This document shows, in pieces, positions 34,326 to 47,206 of a DNA stretch of 64,000 nucleotides (positions within the stretch are counted from its first letter, which is position 1; the number at the start of each line of letters is the position of its first letter). The position numbers and the translations under genes were made by a program. Where the stretch lies: contig NC_077242.1 in the NCBI RefSeq assembly GCF_947179165.1, positions 868,001 through 932,000 on the forward strand. The letters are read 5' to 3'. A model generated the notes under the pieces. That model was not told the origin of the DNA, searched no databases, and saw only the letters and a program-made list of their open reading frames with translations. The stretch is from Solanum dulcamara (taxonomy: Eukaryota > Streptophyta > Magnoliopsida > Solanales > Solanaceae).

Positions 34326-34955
34326 GTTGTGAGTCCCTCATTTCCACTGTACCAGACCTTTCACTGAAATGTAGTTGCACATTGATCGACAAATATGTAT
34401 ACTAGGTGTAGAATGTATTTTTTTTCTTTCTTGTTGCAAGTGCTATATGCATGTTGCTCATATAGCTATTGTAAATCCTTCTCTCTTGTCTATTTATACA
34501 AATTCTCTTTATACCATGGAACATATACATGCTTGTATGGTAGTTTTTGACTTTAATAACATGAATATTCAAAAACAATATGTGGATGTTTTCTGGTGAC
34601 TTTAATAACATGAATATTACAAGTTGGACGAACCAATAAGTGTGGTCTAGAGTGTATGATTGTGGAGGTAGCGAACTTGTTTACGAAAGGCCCTCCTCAG
34701 CTCAAATGACGAAATCCCAAATACAAAGGATAAAATTATACTAATCGAAACATAATAAACAACATATTAGTATATATTATTGAAAACAATAATAAATAAT
34801 GATGTATATCAAATAAGAACTATGGTAATACAACTAGTGCAATGACAAACATCAACTACCCTAAATAAGACAACACTACACTACCTACTAACCTTCTACC
34901 CTACCATAAACACAATTTTGATGATTTTTACCTTTGTATATATGTATAATTTTTA

Positions 34956-35175
34956 CTCCCTCCATTTCATTTTATGTGGCACCGTTTGACTTGACACGAC
35001 GTTTTAAAAACTTATGGTATAAAACAAGCCTTTGATATTTGTGTGACTGTAAATCATTTCGTTAAAATTAAAAGTGGAATTTTTAAATTAAATCATTTTT
35101 AATTCTAGTAATGTAACTTTTTTTTGGAACGGATTTAAAAAGAAAAAGTTGCCACTTAAAATTGGACAGAGGGAA
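34956..35175. mobile_element. Stowaway-type MITE upstream of PHD/BAH gene
   Basis: Starts CTCCCTCCATTTCATTTTAT and ends AAATTGGACAGAGGGAA (inverted 'ctccctc' type), with TA on both sides (34954-34955, 35176-35177). Inner text 'gtggcaccgtttgacttgacacg' is typical of the family. Lies about 350 bases before the PHD gene start. Confidence 0.75.
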
Positions 35176-35304
35176 TATTATTAAGAGAAAAAAAAGGGCG
35201 TAGTTGTAAAAAGTAGGAAAGAATAGACCGAAGATTAGGGCGTATTAACGAACCGGTTCGTCATTAGTAATAACTAATAAGTAGTACAAAAAACCGGCTT
35301 CTCC

Positions 35305-35350
35305 TTTGCCTTCGCTCTCTCTATAACTATATGTTTCTCTCTCTAAAAAA
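35305..35350 (+). promoter_or_regulatory. CT-rich tract (Y patch) before the PHD/BAH gene
   Basis: CTCTCTCTATAACTATATG followed by TTTCTCTCTCTAAAAA, about 180-220 bases before the ATG. Pyrimidine patches of this type are common core-promoter or leader elements in plants. Role inferred. Confidence 0.35.
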
Positions 35351-35528
35351 ACTTGCTCCGATTTATTGATACTTAATCGCCGAATAATTCCGCTAACAGG
35401 GAATCAATTACCCGCCAATAAGGTATAATTTTTTACATTATTAATTTTTCAAATTTTTCTCTCTCTAGGGTTTCCCCTCTTTCCTCTCCAATGGCTTCTT
35501 ACTTGTCTCTTTCTCGCAGTGGATTTCG

Positions 35529-38500
35529 ATGGCTGAGATTGAATCAGATCGGGTACTGGAAGGATTGGGAAAGAAGAGGCGGGTAGCGGAGGATGATAGG
35601 AGGGTTTTGAAGAAGACGAGGGAGGTGGTGGATGGGAATGTGAAGGAAGTTGCTGAGATGGTGCTTGTATTATCTGCTATAGGGAAGATGAGGGGAGGTA
35701 GATGTCCGACTTCTGTAGAGAAAGAGATGGTTGAGGAGGCTAGGGAGAGATTAGCTGAGGTATGTTTGAAGTTTGCGCCGAAGGATGTGTTTCCAGGAGA
35801 TGGTTTTGGAGGTGTTATTGAAGATCTTGGGATTAATAAGCTAACGGAAGTGAGTATAGGGTATTGGCAGCCTCCTAAAATGTCTATTACTGAGAAGCTA
35901 CTGGCCGCCAAAAGAAAGGTATGGAAAACTTTATTCTTAGTTTGGTATACACTGTTTGTGTGAGGGTGGTTGTCTAATGGGAGAGAGTTTAAAGGAATTT
36001 AATGTAGGAAGTATATGTGTAGATGATTGCTTCTTGTGTTGAATTAGTAGATTATTTAGTCTATCTTGTTTCGGATTTCATTTTATAGTTTGTTAATTTG
36101 AACTTCTTTTAGAGGGGTGCTGAGATAATTTGGCTGCCGAAATGTTTTGGGATTAGGACATTGGTTGCTTTGGAACTTGGAATCTTCTTTGCAACTATTA
36201 GTGTAGAATTGCCATTTAGGGTAACTATTGCTCATTTTTGGTTGTAAAAAAAAGATTAATTAGAAGCTTGGGAGGTCTTTAACATTTGAGTTGAAGGATA
36301 ATTGATAGATCAAGTGCATGCAGATCACAAAATTCAAAATTTTTGGTAATTTGTTGCTCTATGTATGTAAAGTTTAGCTGGCTAGGAGTTCATGGATTTG
36401 ATGAGAAGCAAGTCCACTGTTTCTCAATATAACCAATTGTAGTAAAGTCAGCCTGTTGAGTTGCATCTTCTATGACAGTTCCCATTTTTATCTCTTTTCT
36501 TTCTGCTTTTAGATGGAAAAGAAGCAGGAATTTTCTCTACCCTCTGCCAGCTGCTCATATCAACGGTCTCAAACTGCAATGGGTACAGCAACTGAAAGCC
36601 ATAATACATCACATATTAAAATGTTTCCTCAACCAAGTCATGCAGTAAATTCATCAGGCGGCTTACAACCTGCTTCACCTATGACATGTGGGACTCCAGT
36701 AAGTTCTGCATCTTTGCCTTATCAACTTCCCACCAGTGAGGTCAGGCCTTTAATCACCGGTGGAGTGGTCTCTGGTAATCTTGTAAGGGATTCTTCTTCA
36801 GTAGCACCTCCCAGAGTTGGAAGACCGCATTTCCAAATGGATGGACGGCAAAGTGGATCTTCCCATGCATTGCAAGTTCAAGGTAACAACTTTATGTTCC
36901 TCTAAACTATCCAGGATCTTTGTTTGTTAAGTGATTCCCGCAATGAGGAACTTTACCAACTTGCCAGAAAAAATAGGGGAACTTATCTAAATGACATTCA
37001 GGTTAGGTATGGAGGATAGCTTGTCTAGTTTGTACAGTTACTTCACTTAGCCCCGGACATCTTCTTGCTTCAAACAAGTAAGAAAGACTAGGTTTGGAGT
37101 TATCGATTGAGTGCCATTTTACAAGTAGCTTTGGTGATCTTTCATTCTACTCTAATTCATCTAGCTGTTCTCTTTTTCTTTTCAACAATACATAGATGGA
37201 TCTAGTTTGCTGGTCATCCATCAAGGAAGTTGGCTTTGCTAGAGTTGTTTTTTGTGAATGTTTTCTCTTAAAATTTTTCTCTTATTCGTTTTTCATTCTA
37301 AACCATCGGAAGCTTATTGATTTGTAGCAACTATTGGCAATCACTCAACTGTCAGAACTCCAACTTGGTCGGTGCTACCTGCATCAGTTTCAGCAGCTCG
37401 ACTTGGGGCAGATTACAAGGTGACACCACATGCAACTATTGAAGTTGAGGGAGGTGCTGATGTCAGGTCAACAATGGCACCAAAAGTAATAACATCTAGG
37501 CCATTTATTACTCAGAGCACATCTGGAAACTCGCCAAGCACATACCCTCATTTACAAGGCATGAGCTTTATTCAGGCTCCTACTCCGAGCAGTACTCATT
37601 CTGAAATTGGCAAGATTGTTCACAAAATCTTACAGTCTCTGCTTCCTGAGCGGCCTGCATGGACTCTGCCATCCCGTGATTACATGAATAAGGCTTTGAC
37701 TTGCCAAATGTGCAAGTCAACAATAAATGAGGTTGACAATGTACTTGTGTGTGATGCTTGTGAAAAAGGCTACCACTTAAAATGTCTACAAACAACTAGT
37801 CAAAAAAGTGTACCTAGAGGGGAATGGCATTGTGGAAAGTGCTTGTCAATAACCAATGGCAAGCCGCTGCCCCCTAAATATGGTCGTGTGATGCAGAACA
37901 TCAATTCCTCTAAAATGCCTACAATTGCAACAGTAGTTCAATCATCTCCAGATAGAAAAACTTTTGGTCCAGATGAGAAGGTTCTTCAGTCGAAGATAAT
38001 AAGGAATGGAAATGTCGCATTGCAGAATTCCACTACCAATGGCATGGCAAATAGTCTTAACCAACTACCATCTGCGCCAAAGATGGAAAATGACCAAAGA
38101 ATGGGAGGAACTGATAATGTGTCTGGTAAAGGAAATGTAGAGAGTATAGTTTCTTCTGCATCCTGTTCCAGTAATTTGACTTCGGGAATCTGTTCAAATA
38201 ATTTGACAATGTCTTCCAATGATAGCAGTTTTTATCCTGCTCGCTCAATGATATCTTTCGAAGAGAATGTGATTGATGTGAAATCTCAGCCTCCAGCAAA
38301 GCCCGTAATAGTTTCCATCTCATTTGATCACTCGCAAGCCCTTAATCACATACTGGCCAATGGCCATGCACAGCTAGCGAATAGTGTAGAGACACCTTCC
38401 CAGCAGTTTCCTGGAAGTCTGTCCATGATCAGTGATGCTATGGAATCTAGTGCTAGAGCAGGTTTAGCTGATAGTTCAAGCAATGAATCTAAAAGAGAAA

Positions 38501-41146
38501 ATCAAGGTGTCGGACGGACAAATCCTGTCGAAACTCCTATTGCCAGAAATGGGGATGCTGAATGTGTTGGTTCCACATCAGATCTATTTCATGGTGTTGA
38601 TTGGATTGGCGATGTGCTTCAAGTTGCAGATGAGAAGCACTATTACCAATCTTGTCGCCACAATGGGTTCATATACAATGTACAGGAATATGCCGTTATC
38701 CGTTCTGAGGATGAGAGATTGATTCCTTCAAAGCTTCTGGTAAGAATTTGATTTCATTAGATTTTAACCAATAGCCATAAAGAAGTCGTCTGGTTCATAG
38801 GCTTTTCTAGTCACTACTCTAGCGGATAGACCTAATTTGGTCCGGCCCTTCCCCAAATCCCCACAAGATAGTGGGAGCTTAGTTTACCCTACCCTTTAAT
38901 ATTGTTCCTATCTGAGAGCTTAGTGCACCCTACCCTTTCATATTGTTCCTATCTGACTATCTCTACTTTCATTGGAGTTAATTACTGCTCCGAATTGTAT
39001 ATGGACTAGGTTCACCAATGATATTTTACCTGTGTCATTTGAAGCTTCTGTGGAGCTTATAGCCTATTTGGGAGGCCAAAAGTGCGTATTTTAAAAAAAA
39101 GGAGGTGTTTAGCCAAGCTTTTGGGAGAAAATAAGTGCCTTATACAAACTGCTTCCCCCTTAAAAGTACTTTTTTGAAAAGCTTTTCAAAATAAGCTGAT
39201 TTTAGAAGTTTGGCTTAACAGCCTATTAGTCATTGATATGTGCACATTTATTTTTTGAGTGCAAATTTTCCAGTTCTTGGCTCCAAGTTATCACTGTGCA
39301 CTTGAGCAGATGCAAATTTATACATGCATATCTTAAAGAGATAGTACTTATGTATATATGCACGTCATTGGTTGTCCCAATTTGTGATCTTCTCTTCCTA
39401 AAATTAAATTTTTGGACCAGCAATGATTCTTGTGAAACTATTCTTTTTAGTACTATTTTCTCAGAGGAGAAATGGTGGAGAATGTTTACTCTTTGCAATA
39501 AAGTAGATGTTTGTGATAGTTTTTGCTTGCAAATTCACGCCTTTGATAGTCTTGCTAGCATAAATATATTCTTTTGCTATGTGTCCTTGATGTTCACGTG
39601 GGAAACCTTTTTCCCGTTCTTTTCAGGCTATGTGGGAGGATATTAAAGCAGGGAAGAAATGGGTTACTGTCAATCGGTGTTACTTTCCAAGGGACTTGCC
39701 ACATGCTGTAGGCCGCCCATGTAGCTTGGAAAGCAATGAGGTAAATACCATATGCTGTAGGGTACCCATGTAGCTTCGATTGATTTTACTTTTAAGTTAA
39801 AAGAGAAGAAAAAGGGCAACTTCATTTTTATGGCACAAAAGAAGAAAGGCTAGATGAGCTAGGCGCTTAGGTTAATATGTTGGGACTTAATTTGCTTTTG
39901 GGTCATATAGGGTGTTTCTTTCTGTCGTTTAAATTGTGGAGTGTATTTGTAATGGTTGTTTTCTCTTTCTGTATCTATATTCTGGCTCTTAAAAAGGGTT
40001 GCTCTCCTTTGAGTGAATTTTGCATTTACCTTGATAAAATAGTAGAAATTTCAACCATGAAATTCAATCAAATTGATGGAAAACCCAACAATCCTGAAGT
40101 ATCAAGAATGCATCATTGAGGTTTACAACATTTCGAAACGTGAGGGTCATACAAATTGAAATTGAGACGATATTTCATTCTTCCTTGTGGGTAATGTTAC
40201 AATTTGTGTTTGTTAGAAAGTTATAATATCACCTTGAAGATAACTTTTGTGTTTGTCATTCATCTTATTAGAAAGGAAATTTTTTCCCCCCCTAAATTTC
40301 ATGTTACACTATTTGAAGCAGCTATTAGATTGTAGCAGGGGATCTTCCATGAGATTCCAGTTAATTTGTTGATGGAGTCTGATCTTTTCCAGAATGATTT
40401 GCATCTTTGCTTACCCACCCGCATGCTATCATACATGCTATTAGTCTACTTTAGCATGTAGGTGATAAAGTTGCATGCTAGCAGACTCCTTTACATCACT
40501 GCTTCTTCTTCTACAGGTTTATTTGTCTAATTGTAGTACCACGGTAATGGCTGGCCAGATACAAGGTCCATGTGAAGTACTTCCTCCGAGCAAGTTTAAT
40601 GAAGAAAGAGAGAGGATATCTCGCCTAGAAACAAAGCCTAATGGTGGATTACAGCCTCTCTACCTATGCAAGTATGGCAATAATTCTGCTTTGCAAATCT
40701 CTTGTTGATATGGAACAATTCATTGGATAGTGCATGATATATATGATTCTCCTTTTTTCTTTACTTTGATCTGACATGAGTGACTGAACGTTGTTTAGTC
40801 TCAATGGGGCATGGGCGAATTTAACTCTGTTTCAAGATTTCAATCGGTGGTGATTCAGTACGAAATCATATTAATGCCTGATTAGTGGTGATGCAGAAGA
40901 GATCCCCTTAAAATGCTGGAACATGATTTTGTAGTTCAAGTGTAACTTTCTTTATTATCTTTTCTGTGGAAGTGATTATTTAAATGCATAGGAAAAACCT
41001 TGAATGTGTGGTGTTGCCTTGGAAATCCAGTTTTTCAGATGAGACTGCTGACCTTTTTATTTTCTTGATAAGTAATTTCGTCAATTTTTTTATGCAGATG
41101 GATTTATGATGAATCGAAAGGGCTATTTCGTGATGTCTCATGTTGA
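35529..41146 (+). CDS. PHD-finger protein with BAH-like domain (putative chromatin reader)
   Basis: Six exons: 35529-35918, 36513-36882, 37328-38739, 39627-39740, 40517-40671, 41098-41146, giving 829 aa. The N-terminal basic region (GKKRRVAEDDRRVLKKTREV) is followed by a conserved helical stretch (KLTEVSIGYWQPPKMSITEK). A long Ser/Thr-rich linker leads to a C4HC3 PHD finger at about residues 379-425 (CQMC, CDACEKGYHLKC, WHCGKC). From about 675 to 800 comes a BAH-type region (DWIGDVLQVADEKHYYQSCR, LLAMWEDIKAGKKWV, RCYFPRDLP). The last exon is tiny and ends KGLFRDVSC, correcting the longer non-homologous frame at 41106. PHD fingers read histone H3 tails and BAH domains bind nucleosomes or modified histones, so a nuclear chromatin-regulatory role is inferred; no target is known to me. 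Similar plant proteins are annotated simply as RING/FYVE/PHD zinc-finger proteins. Intron 3 holds a SINE fragment and a MITE. Confidence 0.9.
38826..38960 (+). repeat. tRNA-derived SINE 3' fragment with local tandem duplication (PHD intron 3)
   Basis: Contains TTTGGTCCGGCCCTTCCCC and 'agtgggagcttagttt', matching the 3' part of the Solanaceae SINE ending 'ggtccggcccttccccggaccccgc..gcgggagcttagtgcacc'. The end is duplicated: GAGCTTAGT(TT/GC)ACCCTACCC...TATTGTTCCTATCTGA occurs twice, about 41 bases apart. Confidence 0.6.
39061..39226. mobile_element. Short MITE-like element (ggcctgtttggccaagc family), PHD intron 3
   Basis: Starts AGCCTATTTGGGAGGCCAAA and ends TTTGGCTTAACAGCCTAT. Inner 'tagccaagcttttgggag' and 'aaaagtgc/aaaagtactttttt' motifs are typical of a common Solanaceae MITE. 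Ends are degenerate and I see no firm TSD. Confidence 0.5.
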
Positions 41147-42670
41147 TTTAAGGGCAGATTCAATCTTCTCTGTGCTGCCAGTGTTCGAATTCCAGGCAAA
41201 ACCTTGGTATTTAAGCGGAGAAAGGCAGCCGGTGACAAAATCCTGGTATAAAAGTGGAAGGGTAGAGTGGCGGGCTTTATTGTCCATTGAGTTTCGAACT
41301 GTGCGCCGATTGGTCCTAGAGTTTTTTGACTAAGCTGCTTCATTCTTTTTTCTTTTTTTTTGTTTATTTTTTGTTTCTGCTAAAGTTTGAAAAATGATGT
41401 TATTCTTGAAGCTACGAGCCTATTATGTCTGCTATTAAATTTGCAGATTGAATAAAAATTCCCAGAAATTGATGCTCCTTTTGCTATTTCCAAAGCCTTA
41501 AGACTTCAAAGAAAAGGCTAATCAGCCTACCAACAGCCCTTATCAAAGGTTTAAAAAATGTGAAAAATTCAGTTTAAGGTTTAAGCACAGCAATCAAGTA
41601 ATTATAAGAACCATTAATTACAGGTTAAGTAACGTTTCAAAGCACTGAATTTACTATATTCATGAGATGGTAAAATTGTCATTGTATTTCTTGCTTTTTA
41701 AGGAGTGTGTTAAGTCAATATCGAACAAGTACCATGAATAACTAGTCAATTTTTCTCAAATCTTCTCAAAATTTGTGGTAGGGTAATGGGAATAACATGT
41801 TCAATGACCCGCTTGCTTTCGGAATGGAGCTATATGACTCGAGAGTATCAATGTACAATTTATTTGAGAAGGGTGTGATACTATCACCTATCAAACCCGA
41901 CGAGCTATCCACCCAGCTACATCCCTACCCACATGGGTCTATGCTTTTGACTTTTATGAACATCAAATTAGTCTCCTTTTTGGGTAACAGAAAAATCTAA
42001 GGTTTCGCATTTATTGGAATCTTGTTCTCATACCATATATTATATTTCGATTGAATTTTGAAGATGAAAAAAAAATTAAAGAAAAGGGGATATGCGTTAA
42101 GTTTTGTCCATGCATTGAAGTCATCACCACAACATCTTTTATAACCGTAATATTTGTGATAGTTTGCACGCATTTCAATTAATTTCACATGATAGTTATT
42201 ATTTTTTATTAGTAAAAATATCAAGTAATTCTATCCATAAAAAATGAGACAAATGAGACAAAATAAATAAATATTTTTTTGACTAAAATTTAAATCTAAA
42301 ACCTCATGATTCTGGATCACTTTATTCTAGACAACCCTCAGCCTTAATGCATCACCACAATTATTATGATGCTTAGGAACTCACAAATTTCTGATGAAGA
42401 TCCCAATTTCTCCTAGTAGTGGCTGCTGATATACAAGTCCAAAAAGTCTTTAAATTCTTCATTTATAAGTAATGTTTTTTGTGAACATCATGTGCAATGA
42501 GATGATAGACCAATAGAGTCTATCTCTAGAACGAGAGTGGAGACTTTAATTAATAAGTTGTTTGTAGTGGATATAAAACTACAAGAATTTTCTCTCATTT
42601 TGCCTGATAAATCCAAAACCAAAATCATGAATATCTTCCCCAAGTCACTAAATTAAACTACTTTTCTTTA

Positions 42671-42929
42671 CTCACTCCGTTCCATTTTAATTGTCATAAT
42701 TTTCTTTTTTGAGAGTCAAACTATGAACTTTGACTAATATTTTAAAATATACTTTTTAATCATATTGATATGAAAAAAATTATCAATTATAGTATCTTTT
42801 ATATAATTTTTCGAATATATAATTTTTTACTTTATAATATTGACTTAAAGTAATATAATTTAACTTTAAAAATTAGTCAAATTAATTTTTGAAAAGCGCA
42901 ACATAACAACTAAAATGGAACGGAGGGAG
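42671..42929. mobile_element. Stowaway-type MITE
   Basis: 259 bp, left end CTCACTCCGTTCCATTTTAA and right end TAAAATGGAACGGAGGGAG (inverted), flanked by TA (42669-42670 and 42930-42931). Interior AT-rich with 'gaactttgactaatatttt' typical of the family. Confidence 0.82.
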
Positions 42930-43455
42930 TAACTAATATATATCTCGGGGTGCGGTCTTTCCTCCGTATAACGCGAGATATTTTGGGTAGCAAATTACCT
43001 CTTTAGTAATAAAGTAAATAATCATTGTAATTAGGAATTACTTGTCTTATTTTGGGTAGCTAATTTTACTTATTGTACGCATCCTTGGATCGTATCTCAT
43101 TATAAAATCTCTGATTAATATATGATTTAATTTTAATTTATTATTTAAAATTTTCGTGTGAGTTTTTTGAAAATTCACTTGATCTTCAAATTATTATATG
43201 TATTTATCTTTTTGAAATTCTGAATTGATCCATAGTTATTTGAAGTTATCTTTTATCCAATGTAATAATAAAGCAGTACTTGTTTTTACATTATTACTGT
43301 AAAGTACTCCTCAAAAGTTTTCAACACGCCATGAAAGTAAAAAACTATAGACGTGCTTTTTCTTGGACCATGCATATATATATTTTCATTGTTGTGAGTT
43401 CATTTATATTGTCGATTTCAAGTCTGGATATATAAAAAAGTAAATTTGTTGAAGG

Positions 43456-43562
43456 TCCATCGAAAACAACCTATCTATCTATAAAGTTAGGGATAAGACT
43501 ATATATATATTTTATCCTCTCCAGACCTCAATAATGAAATTACACTGATTTGTTGTTATATA
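43456..43562 (+). repeat. Degenerate TS-SINE/RTE-type 3' tail
   Basis: 'ccatcgaaaacaacct', 'agttagggataaga', 'ttatcctctccagacctc', 'gaaattacactgatttgttgtta' are aligned in the order of the TTG-tailed module with many substitutions. Confidence 0.45.
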
Positions 43563-44259
43563 TATATCATGTATCTTCATATTGAAGCCATGCATTGCTT
43601 TTTTTGCTTCAACTTGAAAATGCAATTATTATATTACTATATATGTGAAACTCTAAGGTGTCATATATACATTGAATTTTGAACAAGGTGTGACCCATGG
43701 AAAGCCAAAATGTTTCTTTAGTTTTTGTTTTGGATAAGAGGAAGAAGAAGAAGAAAGATTGTATAGTTCTGTATAAACGTGAAGATATAAAAATAAAAAA
43801 TAGAAAATAAAACATAAACGTGAATATACAAATATGATTAATATATGCTAGCTGAAAAAGTTAAGACATAAAAAGTTGCGTGGGAACACTATCATGATTT
43901 ATACTTAAGACCTATAAATCAAAGTAAAAGACTATATAACAATACTTTATATATCAAAAAAATTATTTATATTTAATGATTTTCTACGAATATGTTTTTT
44001 TTAAATTATTTATTCTAGTTCAGACAGAAAAAGCACGTTAAAGTTAGTGGCAAAATAAAAAATTTCATTGATGGGGTCTATCTATCTATTTATATATAAT
44101 ACACATAATTCAACATTTAATATCTATGTATAAGAAAAATTGACCAATAATTTATAATAATATCGTATAATTTTTCTATGAAAGATTGCCAATTGACTTT
44201 TCTCGAACAGGAGTAGCTTTGCCATTAACTGGATTACCAATGTTTATCATATTAATTTT

Positions 44260-44668
44260 ATTAAATTTCGCAAATAACCAATATAATAAATTTAATTAGA
44301 TTCTTTAGGTATAGTTTGCATATTTACGAACTGTAGCTATAGCTTAAGTTGTATCGTTTGTATAATTTACGGATTTATATAATTCACGAGTTTGTATAAT
44401 TCGCGGATAATTGAACTATTTTGTATAAATTTAAAATAACGAATTTATACAAACGCAAACATCTGAACTTTAAACAGTTATATAAATTATATTATACAAA
44501 ATTACATTATACAAAAGTTATACAAATTTTGAATTATACAAACGTACGAATTATACAAACTCGAACCATAATTAATGCTAAATGTTAGTAAAAAATTATA
44601 AATTAACTAAATTATACCTATGTTAACTAATTAACTTATATATATTTACTTATTCGCGTAATTTTCCT
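44260..44668. mobile_element. AT-rich foldback MITE (GTATAA-repeat family), fullest copy
   Basis: Left end near AAATTTCGCAAATAACC and right end TTATTCGCGTAATTTTCC are inverted relatives. The first half repeats 'gtttgtataattcgcgga' variants and the second half the complementary 'gaattatacaaacg' type, so the whole can fold into a long imperfect hairpin. No ORF. Confidence 0.62.
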
Positions 44669-44845
44669 ATTGCTAATTGCATAGCCTTTTTGAAAACAGT
44701 AAAATTGACGCAGAAACTAAACAACTTTTAGCACAATGATGAGTTCTCATTTCTTATCGTATTTATGAATAATGTTTGATTCGTGACCAGGCACTGTATT
44801 CTAATTATAATTTATAATAATTGCAAAACAATTCATTGGAGTTGG

Positions 44846-44925
44846 AATTTTTAATAAAAGAAAAGTACAAAATATATGAGAGAAATTTTTTAATAAAAGA
44901 AAAGTACAAAATATATGAGAGAAAT
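44846..44925 (+). repeat. Tandem duplication (2 x about 38 bp)
   Basis: TTTAATAAAAGAAAAGTACA followed by AAATATATGAGAGAAA occurs twice in a row with one extra T between copies. Confidence 0.85.
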
Positions 44926-45447
44926 GAATATACAAAAAAATCAAAAAAATTCAATATTTACTAAATATAATATAATTTTTTATTAAAGAAAATTCGAATA
45001 ACTCCTTCCTCTCACTTGACTCCGTCCCGAGGACAATAATATTGAAAGCTAAAAAGATTTATTTGGGAGGTATAACGTGTCATTTTTTTTTCTATTTATA
45101 AAGTGAGTAACAACATCAATAATACTTTTATTGGTTTTATTTTCTGTCAGTTAATTATTATCACAGATTCTTTTTTATTCTTTTGACCTCTTCTTGACAA
45201 TGAAATCTGCATGCATATGTCTTTAACATTTTTCAAGCCTTTCCTAATACTTTCTTTCTTTAAGCTCGATTTGTGCCCATTTTTTTGAAAATTAATTAAG
45301 AATTTAAGTTATATATATGCATATATAGTTCCAATATTTCTTACATTACTAGCATATTTAATTTAATTTTAACATGTAATAACAAATCAATTATTATATT
45401 GGAAAGGATAAATTGGTACACATATCTTATTCATATTTAGGAAATAG

Positions 45448-45485
45448 AGTGATAGTTTTCAATAGATCCTCGGTTCAAGAAATAC
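45448..45485 (-). repeat. Small fragment of RTE/TS-type 3' region
   Basis: GTTTTCAATAGATCCTCGGT with following 'tcaagaa' is the reverse complement of the 'gccgaggatctattgaaaac' part of the TTG-tailed module. Very short, so tentative. Confidence 0.35.
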
Positions 45486-45932
45486 TGTTAATTAGCAGAT
45501 AAACATGGTAAAAAATAATGAGACAGTCAAACTAGAAAACATCAAATTAATTATTAAAACTGTAAAAAGTAAAAAACGCATGTCCAATTATTGTGTAGAG
45601 TAATAAGGAGTATTATTGTTACTTTTACAAAGGAAAGGACAAATGCTGGGGGACCTTTAAGGTTAAAGGTAAAAGAAAACTACTTTTTTTTAATGGGTAA
45701 TTAGCATTTCTATGATACTGATATTGTAAATAATTTTTTACGCTTTGATTCAATTTAATTAATTATAGCAAGTTATTATTCTATTTTTTAAATTATCATA
45801 TTCCGTATTAGGTTTACTGCTTATTGCCTATTTAAAAAGGAAGTGTAACCCGTTATTAAAGATAAAGAATCACATTCATCCACCACAAAATTCGAGTGGT
45901 GTATAAAATTTAGATTATATAATAATATTTTC

Positions 45933-46090
45933 TATACTATATATATATATATATATATGCTCCAACCAAAAATCAAATTAAAGTAGACCAATAGTAAAAC
46001 ATTTACATGCATGTACAGTAATCAATTATATTGCCTATACTATATATGCTCCCACCAAAAATCAAAATAATATAGACAGTTATTATAAAG
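45933..46090 (+). repeat. Duplicated segment with (AT)n
   Basis: CTATACTATATAT...GCTCCAACCAAAAATCAAA (about 45933) recurs as CTATACTATATATGCTCCCACCAAAAATCAAA about 100 bases later, both followed by 'atagacca/atagacag'. The first copy has an expanded AT run. Confidence 0.65.
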
Positions 46091-46639
46091 TAAAAGCCTA
46101 GACCTTTTAAGAAATAAATGCTTTTACTTTTTACAGAAAAAAATGGCCACGTCCAGTTTTATTAAAACTCAATTTCTCTTATTGTAATATATAATTTTTT
46201 TATATGTTCTAGAAAAATTAATCAAGCACGTTTGAACAGTTTCATAATGTTTCCATTTTCACTAAACTTCCATAAGTCTATGCATAGTCCCTATTAATTC
46301 ATGTGCTAATAGCCTAATAAGAACAAATTAAGCTTGATTTCGGGAGATCTTATGCTAAATTTAGAGAGAGAGAAAAAAAATTATTGATGAAAACATAGTT
46401 GAATCTAATTAGTTACACTTCTCTCAAAATCGGAATCAGAATTTTCACAAAGAGGATTCAAAAAATAAAAAAATGAACAAGAACAAGTCATGCAGATTCA
46501 ACATCTATTTATAAAATATAAGATAGATAGATAAAAATATTTTTGACCTTGTACGTATAGTGTAACTTTTCAACGAAGTGCTTTCAAAAGAACCCCTCTG
46601 CTAATCTCTGTGTACACTTTATGATTTCCAGAGTCCACC

Positions 46640-46870
46640 CACTACACCAAAAATGATCTTTAGCGGCAATTAATTAATGAAAATAACTTAATTTCCACTA
46701 AATATATATATTTAGAGGCAATTACCAATTAACGCTCTGTGTAAATGTCTCTAAAGTCTATAGAGACATTGAATCTAATGACAATTAACTAATGCCGGTA
46801 AAGATATTAACACTCTTTATTAATATGTATATTTATTGTTGCTAAAAATTATTTTTACGATAGTAACTTA
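46640..46870. mobile_element. Possible CACTA-type element end
   Basis: CACTACACCAAAAATGATCT at 46640 resembles CACTA transposon termini (CACTACAAGAAAAATG). The following 200 bases hold repeated 'ggcaattaa..aatg' sub-terminal-like motifs. A matching inverted right end was not found. Confidence 0.4.
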
Positions 46871-47149
46871 TGAAATCATACTAAATATGTTATTGTTGTA
46901 CAAGGTTAAAAATCAATTATTTAGACTTATTTAATAGATTTTCTACAAAATTCTATGAACCTATACCTATAGCTTTATATCAACCCCTACCACAAAAGAT
47001 ACATACTTATTAGATATGATTATTTTAAGAAAACATAAATTAAGAAACAAAAGGTTAAGTTGAATCTCATTTGAAGTACTACCAAATCATAGTTTAGTAT
47101 ACAAATATAATAACTTGTCGTATTTTTAGGAATCATTAGTTATTGTCCT

Positions 47150-47152
<3 letters not shown>

Positions 47153-47198
<46 letters not shown>
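47153..47198. repeat. (AT)n microsatellite
   Basis: Uninterrupted AT dinucleotide tract of about 45 bases, likely length-polymorphic. Confidence 0.95.

Positions 47199-47206
<8 letters not shown>

Noticed and set aside
41797..42000. 67-aa frame MFNDPLAFGMELYDSRVSMY...
   Set aside because: Looks protein-like at first, but I recognise no family, and there is no neighbouring exon, promoter or partner frame. Could be a gene relic; not supportable as a gene.
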